NCBI RefSeq assembly: GCF_020687165.1 | Contig: NZ_JAJEQC010000002.1 | From: Hominenteromicrobium mulieris | GTDB taxonomy: Bacteria; Bacillota; Clostridia; Oscillospirales; Acutalibacteraceae | Length of the DNA stretch: 64,000 nucleotides | Reading direction: 5' to 3' (one strand) | Part shown: piece by piece, positions 1 through 6,761 of the stretch | Numbering within the stretch: position 1 is the stretch's first letter | Layout of the letters: every line of letters starts with the position of its first letter | Program-made: the position numbers and the translations under genes | Notes under the pieces: model-generated | Seen by the model: the letters and a program-made list of their open reading frames with translations, nothing else | Database searches by the model: none | What the model was told of the DNA's origin: nothing

Positions 1-330
1 GAAGAGCTCTGCTACTACATTAAGGAAAACTCCCTCTGCGGTCTCGGCCAGACAGCGCCGAACCCGGTTCTTTCCACACTCAAGTATTACCGTGATGAGT
101 ACATTGCGCACGTCACCGAGCATCGTTGCCCGGCAGGTGCCTGCAAGGCCCTCACGAATTACGTCATCGATGCGGACAAGTGCAAGGGCTGCACGCTCTG
201 CGCACGCAACTGCCCGGTCGGCGCCATCTCCGGCACCGTCCGCGAGCCGCATGTCATCGATACGCAGAAGTGCATCAAGTGCGGCGTCTGCCGTGAAAAG
301 TGCAAGTTCGGCGCCATCGAAAAGAAGTAA
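1..330 (+). CDS. hydB: NuoF-like subunit of [FeFe]-hydrogenase (HydB type), C-terminal part
   Basis: Open from the window edge to TAA at 328-330, so only the last 109 residues are present. The first part (ELCYYI, then SLCGLGQTAPNPVL) matches the C-terminal iron-sulfur region of NuoF/HydB flavoproteins. It is followed by two ferredoxin-type [4Fe-4S] motifs (CKGCTLCARNCPVG and CIKCGVCREKC). In electron-bifurcating or NADH-linked hydrogenases this subunit binds FMN and NAD(H) and passes electrons to HydA. The hydA start lies 20 bases downstream, so the two are almost certainly co-transcribed. FMN/NAD domains lie outside the window, so the exact family member cannot be fixed. Confidence 0.85.
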   Translation, partial: EELCYYIKENSLCGLGQTAPNPVLSTLKYYRDEYIAHVTEHRCPAGACKALTNYVIDADKCKGCTLCARNCPVGAISGTVREPHVIDTQKCIKCGVCREKCKFGAIEKK

Positions 331-350
331 GGAAGGAAGTTGAGAATAGC

Positions 351-2090
351 ATGGATATGGTAAATATTAAGATCAACGGCATGTCCTACGAGGTCGCTGC
401 CGGCAGCACGATCCTCGAAGCCGCAAGAGAAGCCGGAATCGACATTCCCACCCTTTGCTTCTTGAAGGACGTCAACCAGATCGGCGCATGCCGTATGTGC
501 ATGGTCGAAGTTAAGGGCGCAAAATCGCTTGTTGCCGCCTGCGTGTACCCGGTAAACGAGGGCATGGAGGTCTTCACCAATACGCCGAAGGTTCAGAAAT
601 CCAGAAAAATGACACTGGAGCTCTTGCTCTCCGTGCATGACCGCAAATGTCTCTCCTGCAAGAGAAGCGGCACCTGCGAGCTGCAGAAGCTCTGCAACGA
701 TATGGGCATCGACAGCGAGAACCGCTACGAAGGCGCCGTTCCCGCCGGCAAAAAGGATTACAGCACCCTGCACCTCGAAAGAGATAATGCAAAGTGCATC
801 CTGTGCCGCCGCTGCGTGGCAGCCTGCCAGCAGCAGCACGTCGCCGTCATCGGCGCGAACAACCGCGGTTTCGATACCGAGATCGGCTGCGCATTTGAGA
901 TGCCGCTCAGCGAAGTGGCCTGCGTTTCCTGCGGTCAGTGTATCGTAGCCTGCCCGACAGGTGCCCTCACCGAAAAGGACAATACCCAGCAGGTTATCGA
1001 TGCCATCAACGATCCGGAAAAGGTCGTTGTCGTGCAGACGGCTCCGGCTGTGCGCGCAGCGCTCGGCGAAGAGTTCGGTATGCCGATCGGCACGAACGTA
1101 GAAGGCAAGATGGTCGCAGCCCTGCGCCGCCTTGGCTTCGATAAGGTCTACGATACCGATTTCGGTGCCGATATGACCATCATGGAAGAAGCTAACGAGT
1201 TCATTGACCGCGTGAAGAACGGCGGCAAGCTGCCGATCATCACCTCCTGCTCTCCGGGCTGGGTCAAGTTCTGCGAGCACTACTTCCCGAGCCTCACAGA
1301 AAACCTCTCCACCTGCAAGTCCCCGCAGCAGATGACCGGTGCGCTCATCAAAACGTGGTTTGCGGAAAGAGAAGGCATCGATCCGAACAACATCGTTTCT
1401 GTTTCCGTCATGCCGTGCGTCGCGAAGAAATTCGAGATCAACCGTGACGACGAAGACGCAGCCGGTGTGCCGGACGTTGATATCTCCATTACCACCCGCG
1501 AGCTTGCCCGCATGATTAAGATGGCACAGCTCAACTTTGCAAGACTGCCGGAAGAGGATTTTGACCCGGTTATGGGCGTTTCCACCGGCGCAGCTACGAT
1601 CTTCGGCGCGACGGGCGGCGTTCTGGAAGCAGCGCTCCGTACCGCAGCCGATGTGCTTGAGGGCGTCGACCACGATAACATCGAGTACAAAGAGATTCGC
1701 GGTACGAAGGGCTTCAAGGAAGCTGTTTACAAGGTTGCCGGTATGGATGTCAAGGTCGCTGTCGTCAGCGGTCTGAATAACGCAAACGAGCTGCTCAAGA
1801 AGATTGAAAGCGGCGAAGCCGACTACCACATCGTGGAAGTCATGTGCTGCCCGGGCGGTTGCGTAAACGGCGGCGGCCAGCCGATTCAGCCGTCTACGGT
1901 TCGCAGCTTCACGGACATTAAGGCCCTGCGTGCAAAAGCCCTCTACGATGAGGACGCGGCCAAGACGCTCAGAAAGAGCCACCTGAACCCCGTCGTCAAG
2001 GAGTGCTACGAATGGATGGGCGGCGAGCCCGGCTGCCATAAGGCACACGAGCTGCTGCATACGTCTTACGTCAAGCGCGATCGTTTCTAA
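351..2090 (+). CDS. hydA: [FeFe]-hydrogenase catalytic subunit HydA
   Basis: 579 residues, catalysing reversible proton reduction to H2. Domains in order: N-terminal [2Fe-2S] ferredoxin fold (about 1-80), a His-ligated [4Fe-4S] site (HDRKCLSC with a following Cys), two [4Fe-4S] motifs (CILCRRCVAAC and CVSCGQCIVACPTG), then the H-cluster domain with all three signatures: TSCSPGW, MPCVAKKFE and EVMCCPGGCVNGGGQP. ATG at 351 is chosen because translation from here gives the ferredoxin domain with a purine-rich stretch (GGAAGG) upstream; ATG 357 is an alternative. An upstream in-frame ATG at 300 lies inside the preceding gene and is unlikely. Terminator follows at 2111. All catalytic residues are present. 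Confidence 0.96.
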   Translation: MDMVNIKINGMSYEVAAGSTILEAAREAGIDIPTLCFLKDVNQIGACRMCMVEVKGAKSLVAACVYPVNEGMEVFTNTPKVQKSRKMTLELLLSVHDRKCLSCKRSGTCELQKLCNDMGIDSENRYEGAVPAGKKDYSTLHLERDNAKCILCRRCVAACQQQHVAVIGANNRGFDTEIGCAFEMPLSEVACVSCGQCIVACPTGALTEKDNTQQVIDAINDPEKVVVVQTAPAVRAALGEEFGMPIGTNVEGKMVAALRRLGFDKVYDTDFGADMTIMEEANEFIDRVKNGGKLPIITSCSPGWVKFCEHYFPSLTENLSTCKSPQQMTGALIKTWFAEREGIDPNNIVSVSVMPCVAKKFEINRDDEDAAGVPDVDISITTRELARMIKMAQLNFARLPEEDFDPVMGVSTGAATIFGATGGVLEAALRTAADVLEGVDHDNIEYKEIRGTKGFKEAVYKVAGMDVKVAVVSGLNNANELLKKIESGEADYHIVEVMCCPGGCVNGGGQPIQPSTVRSFTDIKALRAKALYDEDAAKTLRKSHLNPVVKECYEWMGGEPGCHKAHELLHTSYVKRDRF

Positions 2091-2110
2091 ATTTAAATTT
2101 AAGGTGTTTA

Positions 2111-2144
2111 AGAGCCACTGCGAGTAATCACAGTGGCTCTTTTT
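2111..2144 (+). terminator. Intrinsic terminator of the hydrogenase operon
   Basis: Perfect inverted repeat AGAGCCACTG / CAGTGGCTCT with a 10-base loop, followed by TTTT, 20 bases after the hydA stop. Confidence 0.9.
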
Positions 2145-2241
2145 ATGTCGGCTCCCTCTGACAGAGGGAAAGGAAGTGATACAGCGTGCTAATGAACTTC
2201 ACGGTACCTTTCACTTAGAAAAAAACTGTGTATATAAAAAA

Positions 2242-2437
2242 AGCGGCGCAAAGCCGCTCTTTCAGGGAACCCATGCAACTGGGTTCCCTACAATTTGAAC
2301 GTCCCCCGGACGTTCAAATCTACCTTCCTAGTTTTGAGTTAGGCAAAAGTATTCCGAACTCTGCGGAGTTCGGCTTAGGGCTCAGCCCTAAGAATCCGCG
2401 ACCTTTTTTGAAAAAAGGTCGATCAAAAACTTTTAAC
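2242..2437 (+). repeat. Multi-hairpin interspersed repeat, copy A
   Basis: Six consecutive hairpins: 2242-2258 (AGCGGC/GCCGCT), 2265-2288 (GGGAACCC/GGGTTCCC with loop ATGCAACT), 2294-2318 (TTTGAACGTCC/GGACGTTCAAA), 2354-2373 (CCGAACTC, loop TGCG, GAGTTCGG), 2374-2392 (CTTAGGG/CCCTAAG) and 2400-2420 (poly-T/poly-A stem), then a tail ending ACTTTTAAC. The same plan recurs at 37265 and 44136. It lies between hydA and the convergent glycosyltransferase gene, ending 15 bases before that gene's stop codon. No coding potential is evident. The family is not one I can name. Just upstream (2148-2172) is a short CCCTCTGACAGAGGG palindrome; the rest of 2145-2241 shows nothing clear. Confidence 0.85.
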
Positions 2438-2452
2438 CCACATTTTGCGTCA

Positions 2453-3574
2453 TCACTGTGCTACCGTTTCCAACAGCTCGCAAATATCTATGGCTGCATT
2501 TTGATTGATAACTGCTCTCTGCCGTTTGCGCATTTCTTCTGCATTTCCCGGCTCCGAAAGCCTTTCCACCGCCGACAAAAGCTCTGTTTCTGTGTTTTCC
2601 ACCTTTACGGCGATACCCTCCTTGGCAAAAAACTCCGCGTTGCGGCTTTCGCACCCGGGTATCGGCGAAATGTGCACAAGCGGCACGCCCGCCGCGGCGC
2701 TCTCCGTAGATGAAAGTCCGCCCGGCTTCGAGATAAATACGTTGCTTGCCTTTAAATACAGTGCCATTTTGTTCGTGCTGTGCATCGGCGTGATTTGCCC
2801 ATTTTCTGCAAATTCAGTTTCCACGCTGTCAAACAGCGCCTCATTGCTGCCGCACAAAATGTTGAGGTCGCAGTTTGCATTTTGCTTCAAATACGGCAGC
2901 AGTGCCCGCACGGCATTAATAATTGCCCCCGCGCCCATGCTCCCGCCGGAAAGCAGCAACGTGCGCCTGTCTTTCGGCAAGTTAAGCGCTTCCCGCGCTC
3001 TGTCTTTCGTGATGGTATCATCGGAAAAATCCAGCCGCACCGGGATGCCCAGCGGCCGCAATTTTTCCGCAGGAATGCCTCGCCCGGTGAAATCGCTGCT
3101 CAAAAGCGGGGAGGGCGTCACGTACAAGTCGCAGTCCGATTCCTCCGTAAACGGAACGCAAGTGTAGTCCGTCGCAATAAACACAAACGGCGGCGTTTCC
3201 ATGCCGTTTAGCCGCATGTGCGTCAAAATCTCCGCCGGGTACAAATGCGTGCAGACGATCACGTCCGTTAGGTGTTTCGCAAGGTATTTCTGCATGTACG
3301 GCGCCATTTTGCCGTTGATGTGGTACACCGGCGAGCGCCCCGGCAGCTTACGGTACGCGTTACCGAGGTCATAGACCGCGCCAAACAGCTTCGGGCTTTT
3401 CTGTACCAACTTTATATAGGTCTGCCCGACTTTATTTGCAAGCTCCTCGCTCACCAGCGTGTACGGGTCCATGCGCACGGCGTGGTGCCCGCGTTCCGTC
3501 AGCGCCTCAAAAACCGCTTGTGCCGCCGTGTTGTGCCCGCCGCCCGTGCTGCAGGATAAAATCAGTGCTTCCAT
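2453..3574 (-). CDS. MGDG synthase/UgtP-type diacylglycerol glycosyltransferase
   Basis: 373 residues. The N-terminus (LILSCSTGGGHNTAAQAV) is the MGDG-synthase N-terminal domain signature. The C-terminal half has the GT28 nucleotide-sugar site (SKPGGLSSTESAAAGVP, then HISPIPGCESRNAEFF). Family members transfer glucose or galactose from UDP-sugar to diacylglycerol at the inner face of the membrane. The start overlaps the stop of the PlsY-like gene by 13 bases, so the two form a translationally coupled glycerolipid operon that starts from the divergent promoter at 4243-4309. Sugar donor and number of sugars added cannot be told from sequence. Confidence 0.88.
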   Translation of the reverse strand: MEALILSCSTGGGHNTAAQAVFEALTERGHHAVRMDPYTLVSEELANKVGQTYIKLVQKSPKLFGAVYDLGNAYRKLPGRSPVYHINGKMAPYMQKYLAKHLTDVIVCTHLYPAEILTHMRLNGMETPPFVFIATDYTCVPFTEESDCDLYVTPSPLLSSDFTGRGIPAEKLRPLGIPVRLDFSDDTITKDRAREALNLPKDRRTLLLSGGSMGAGAIINAVRALLPYLKQNANCDLNILCGSNEALFDSVETEFAENGQITPMHSTNKMALYLKASNVFISKPGGLSSTESAAAGVPLVHISPIPGCESRNAEFFAKEGIAVKVENTETELLSAVERLSEPGNAEEMRKRQRAVINQNAAIDICELLETVAQ

Positions 3575-4176
3575 GCAAGTTTCACCTCAAAGTGTTCTTT
3601 TTCCTCGGCACTCATAAAGAGCTTTGCGAGCACCGAAGCCGCAATCAGCAAAAAGCCGAAGACGATATAGCGGTTTGGCTCCAGCCAAACCGTGCAAATG
3701 GCCGCCAGGATATACGTCGCCACTGTGCGGTAATAGTTCGGGTTGATTTTAACAACGCACGAAAAGAAAATGAAGATGCTCGCCAAAACGCACAGAGGGA
3801 TCCAGTGCGGCAGCAGCCCCAAAAAGCACCCAAACGTTGCCGCAATGCCTTTGCCGCCGTGTTTAATGTCATAAAACGGCAGAATATGGCCCAAGACCGG
3901 CGCCGCCATCACAAAAGAGAGCATCAGCGGGTTTTCGGGCAGTTCTCCGCTGCGGTACAAAAAAACCGGCAAAAAGCCCTTGAACAGGTCGCCGCACAGC
4001 GTAAACACGCCGCACCGGAACCCACCGTATGTAAACGCATTCATTGTGCCCGGGTTCTTGTCCGGGCTTTCCGCCATAATGTCTGTCTTTTTAAAGATCA
4101 GCCCACCGAGCCGCGCAAACAAAATACTGCCCAGGAGATACCCGAAAATAATATATAAAGCGTCGCGCACTTCCAT
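3562..4176 (-). CDS. plsY: PlsY-like glycerol-3-phosphate acyltransferase
   Basis: 204 residues, multi-pass membrane protein (hydrophobic segments throughout). The second PlsY motif is clear (HGGKGIAATFG, about residues 109-119). The first motif is altered: NPGTMNAFTYGG stands where canonical PlsY has a GNPGATN-like sequence, so this may be a divergent paralogue. PlsY transfers acyl groups from acyl-phosphate to glycerol-3-phosphate, the first step of phospholipid synthesis. The ATG at 4176 is chosen because GGGGAG lies 12 bases upstream and the preceding residues of the longer open frame are unlike the family and lie in promoter DNA. Co-transcribed with the glycosyltransferase at 2453; divergent from a TetR gene. 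Confidence 0.85.
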   Translation of the reverse strand: MEVRDALYIIFGYLLGSILFARLGGLIFKKTDIMAESPDKNPGTMNAFTYGGFRCGVFTLCGDLFKGFLPVFLYRSGELPENPLMLSFVMAAPVLGHILPFYDIKHGGKGIAATFGCFLGLLPHWIPLCVLASIFIFFSCVVKINPNYYRTVATYILAAICTVWLEPNRYIVFGFLLIAASVLAKLFMSAEEKEHFEVKLAWKH

Positions 4177-4242
4177 GTTTTTCACACACTCCCCAAAAAT
4201 TTCGCGCCACAAAAAATTCACAATTTTGCCGAGAGTCTCGTC

Positions 4243-4309
4243 TTGACAACCTCTTATAAAGTCATTATAATATGAACCATTGACACTTGTCAATTTGACA
4301 TTTGTCCAA
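4243..4309. promoter_or_regulatory. Overlapping divergent promoters and TetR-type operator
   Basis: Rightward: TTGACA (4243-4248), 17 bp, TATAAT (4266-4271). Leftward: TTGACA (complement of 4288-4293), 18 bp, TATAAT (complement of 4264-4269). The two -10 boxes share the self-complementary octamer ATTATAAT. Immediately to the right lie two tandem dyads, TTGACA-CT-TGTCAA (4280-4293) and TTGACA-TT-TGTCCAA (4295-4309). The first contains the leftward -35 and both cover the start region of the TetR transcript. This is what is expected for autoregulation plus control of the lipid operon. Confidence 0.8.
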
Positions 4310-4347
4310 GTTGAGTGAAAATATTGACGAAACAGGAGGGAATGTCT

Positions 4348-4893
4348 ATGTATCAGGGAAAAAATCCAACGGCGCTGCAATCGCAGAACCTCATCACAGA
4401 GGCACTTTTAGCACTTATGGAGGAAGAGCCGTTTCAAAAAATCACGATAAAAGCCGTTTGTGCCCACGCCGGCGTTTCACGCCAGACGTTTTACTCGCTG
4501 TTTGAAAATAAGGAAGAGGTCATTGGGCGTCGGCTCGACCGGCTTTTTGAAGAATACCGCAAACGATTCATTGCGGAAAAGCGCGCTTACACCATTCGCA
4601 GTCTATGTGATTCTATTATGGAGTGTTTTGTGGAGCAGAAAAAACTCCTCAGTCTTCTGGTCGAAAATCATCTGGATACATTGGCTCGCGAAAAATCGGA
4701 AGCGTATCTCCTGCATTTGGACAATATTTTCCACGCTTATGACCACGAAGACCGTGATTACGCCATTTCATTTCTTGCCGGCGCGATCATCAGCATGGTG
4801 GTTTACGCTATTCGCAAGGATGATTTTACGGATAGCCGCAAAATTTCGAATCTTGTGCAAAAGATCATTACCGGCCGCTATTTTACAATTTAA
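4348..4893 (+). CDS. TetR/AcrR-family transcriptional regulator
   Basis: 181 residues. The N-terminal TetR helix-turn-helix is plain (SQNLITEALLALMEEE, then ITIKAVCAHAGVSRQTFYSLF, about residues 10-55). The rest is a variable helical ligand-binding domain. ATG 4348 has AGGAGGG seven bases upstream; ATG 4342 is too close to it and an earlier GTG at 4315 lies in the operator region. It is divergent from the PlsY-like/glycosyltransferase pair across two tandem dyads, so it probably represses itself and those lipid genes. The effector is unknown; a lipid or acyl compound would fit. Confidence 0.88.
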   Translation: MYQGKNPTALQSQNLITEALLALMEEEPFQKITIKAVCAHAGVSRQTFYSLFENKEEVIGRRLDRLFEEYRKRFIAEKRAYTIRSLCDSIMECFVEQKKLLSLLVENHLDTLAREKSEAYLLHLDNIFHAYDHEDRDYAISFLAGAIISMVVYAIRKDDFTDSRKISNLVQKIITGRYFTI

Positions 4894-4911
4894 ATCCGAA
4901 AATTCCTATAA

Positions 4912-4950
4912 CAAAAACCGCTCGGGCTTTACGGCTTCGAGCGGTTTTAT
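4912..4950. terminator. Bidirectional intrinsic terminator
   Basis: AACCGCTCG (4916-4924) pairs with CGAGCGGTT (4938-4946), with A-run before and T-run after, between the convergent TetR and DUF1846 genes. Confidence 0.85.
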
Positions 4951-4963
4951 ATTACAAGAAAGA

Positions 4964-6448
4964 TTATTTGTGGTAGAGGTTATTGTCCTCATACGTTGCT
5001 TCGCACGTCACGTTGATGCCAAGGCGTTTGAATACGCTGTCGTCTACCGTGCCGAGGATTACGCTGGAGTGCAAATCACAGCCGCTCAGCTCGTCCAGCT
5101 TCTGCATGGCGCGCATCGCGTTTTCGTCGGTCGCCGCGCTGATGGCGAGCGCCACCAACATCTCATCGGTGTGCAAGCGCGGGTTTCGGCTCTGCATGTA
5201 GTCGGTTTTCAGCGTCTGAATAGGCGCAATGACCGTCGGCGAGATGAGCTTCACCTCGTGCGGAATGCCTGCAAGCATCTTCAAAGCGTTCAGTGTCAAC
5301 GCAGAGGAAGCACCCAGCAATTCCGATGTGCGCCCCGTCACAATCGTGCCGTCCGGCAGCTCTAAAGCTGCCGCGGGCTGTCCTGTCGCTTCCGCGCGCT
5401 TCAATGCTGCGAGCACGACCGGGCGGTTCTCCGGCTCCAACTTCAGCTGGCGCATCAGGTTCTCGATTTTCTGTAATTCCGCTTCGGAAGCAAGACCTTG
5501 GCGCACAAGGCACGCCGTCTTAAAGTAGCGGCGAATAATCTCCTGCTTCGAGGCTTCACGGCACACTTCATCGTCGATGATGGACAGACCCGCCATGTTC
5601 ACGCCCATGTCCGTCGGGCTCGCGTACGGGCACTCGCCGTAAATCTGCTCAAACATCGCACGCAGCACGGGGTAGATTTCAATGTCGCGGTTGTAGTTTA
5701 CAGTCGTCTCACCGTACGCCTCAAGGTGGAACGGGTCGATCATGTTCATATCATTCAGGTCAGCCGTCGCCGCTTCATAGGCAAGGTTCACCGGGTGCTT
5801 TAAGGGGAGGTTCCAAATGGGGAAGGTCTCAAACTTCGCGTAGCCCGCCTTAATGCCGCGCTTGTGCTCATGGTAAAGCTGCGAAAGGCAGGTTGCCATT
5901 TTGCCGCTGCCCGGGCCCGGCGCCGTCACCACAACAAGGGAGCGCGTCGTCTCAATGTAGTCGTTGCGGCCGTAGCCCTCGTCGCTTACAATGAGCTTCA
6001 CGTCAGAGGGGTACCCCGGAATGCGGTACTGGCGGTAGACCTTCAGCCCCAGTGTCTTCATGCGCTGCTCAAAAATCGCCGCGGAGGGCTGGTCTGCGTA
6101 CTGCGTCAGCGTGATGCTGCCCACATATAAGCCGAAGCCGCGGAAAATATCAATCAAACGGATGACGTCCGTGTCATACGTAATGCCAAGGTCGCTGCGG
6201 CGCTTGTTTTTCTCAATGTCGTTCGCGTTGATCGCAATGACAATCTCCGCCTGGTCTTTCAGCGCCAAAAGCATCTTGATCTTGTTGTCCGGCTCAAAGC
6301 CCGGCAGCACGCGTGAAGCGTGGAAATCGTCAAACAGCTTGCCGCCGAATTCCAGATACAGCTTGCCGCCGAACTGGTCAATGCGCTCGCGAATACGTGC
6401 AGACTGCAGCTCGATATACTTCTGACTGTCAAAACCGATTTTCTTCAT
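4964..6448 (-). CDS. DUF1846 (UPF0371) family protein
   Basis: 494 residues, the usual length for the family. The N-terminus (KKIGFDSQKYIELQS) and the core (VVTAPGPGSGKMATCLSQLYH) are typical. The GPGSGK segment resembles a P-loop, but biochemical function of the family is not settled to my knowledge. Start: ATG 6448 has the AAGGGG ribosome site 7 bases upstream; ATG 6454 is only one base from it. Transcribed from a promoter at 6601-6629 with an early terminator hairpin in the leader. Cytoplasmic; no signal peptide. Confidence 0.88.
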   Translation of the reverse strand: MKKIGFDSQKYIELQSARIRERIDQFGGKLYLEFGGKLFDDFHASRVLPGFEPDNKIKMLLALKDQAEIVIAINANDIEKNKRRSDLGITYDTDVIRLIDIFRGFGLYVGSITLTQYADQPSAAIFEQRMKTLGLKVYRQYRIPGYPSDVKLIVSDEGYGRNDYIETTRSLVVVTAPGPGSGKMATCLSQLYHEHKRGIKAGYAKFETFPIWNLPLKHPVNLAYEAATADLNDMNMIDPFHLEAYGETTVNYNRDIEIYPVLRAMFEQIYGECPYASPTDMGVNMAGLSIIDDEVCREASKQEIIRRYFKTACLVRQGLASEAELQKIENLMRQLKLEPENRPVVLAALKRAEATGQPAAALELPDGTIVTGRTSELLGASSALTLNALKMLAGIPHEVKLISPTVIAPIQTLKTDYMQSRNPRLHTDEMLVALAISAATDENAMRAMQKLDELSGCDLHSSVILGTVDDSVFKRLGINVTCEATYEDNNLYHK

Positions 6449-6556
6449 GGTCATTCCCCTTCCTTAATTCATACGTCTCATGCGTCCTAAAATAATCCCC
6501 TTTAGGGTGCATTTGAAAAGCCGTAAACTTGTTTTCCGATACACCCCGAATACAGT

Positions 6557-6629
6557 AAAAAAGCGGGCGTTCGGTATCTGCCCGCGAAAAATCTGTTTTT
6601 AGTATAGCAAAAAACGCGGTTTTTTTCAA
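6557..6629 (-). promoter_or_regulatory. Promoter with very early terminator-like leader hairpin (DUF1846)
   Basis: On the minus strand TTGAAA (complement of 6624-6629), 17 bp, TATACT (complement of 6601-6606). About 9 bases after the expected transcript start is GCGGGC (6580-6585), an 11-base loop and GCCCGC (6563-6568), followed directly by six T (6557-6562). This has the form of an intrinsic terminator and would release an RNA of about 37 nt, leaving the DUF1846 ORF more than 100 bases downstream. It may be an attenuator; no anti-terminator partner was identified. Confidence 0.65.
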
Positions 6630-6681
6630 TAGCAAATCTTGGTTTGCGCCGCCTAATTTCGACTCTCTTCCGCGCGAGATA

Positions 6682-6710
6682 TTGTCAGTATCTTCAAAAA
6701 GTGGTATACT
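6682..6710 (+). promoter_or_regulatory. SigA-type promoter of the TetM-like/Rae1 gene
   Basis: TTGTCA (6682-6687), 17 bp, TATACT (6705-6710). Points away from the DUF1846 promoter and lies 52 bases upstream of the start codon. Confidence 0.75.
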
Positions 6711-6761
6711 GTTTATTAAATCGAAGTTTAATTTTAACGGCGGTACAGGGAGACACTTTTC

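Noticed and set aside
159..2060. A 633-codon open frame on the minus strand opposite hydA
   Set aside because: hydA on the plus strand has every hydrogenase motif; the antisense frame has no recognisable domain and arises from GC-biased third positions.
2228..2713. Open frame of 161 codons through repeat copy A
   Set aside because: It runs across the hairpins and into the antisense of the glycosyltransferase; no ribosome site, and the other repeat copies do not keep the frame.
5498..5803. Small open frames on the plus strand within the DUF1846 gene
   Set aside because: Shadow frames of a clear minus-strand gene without independent signals.
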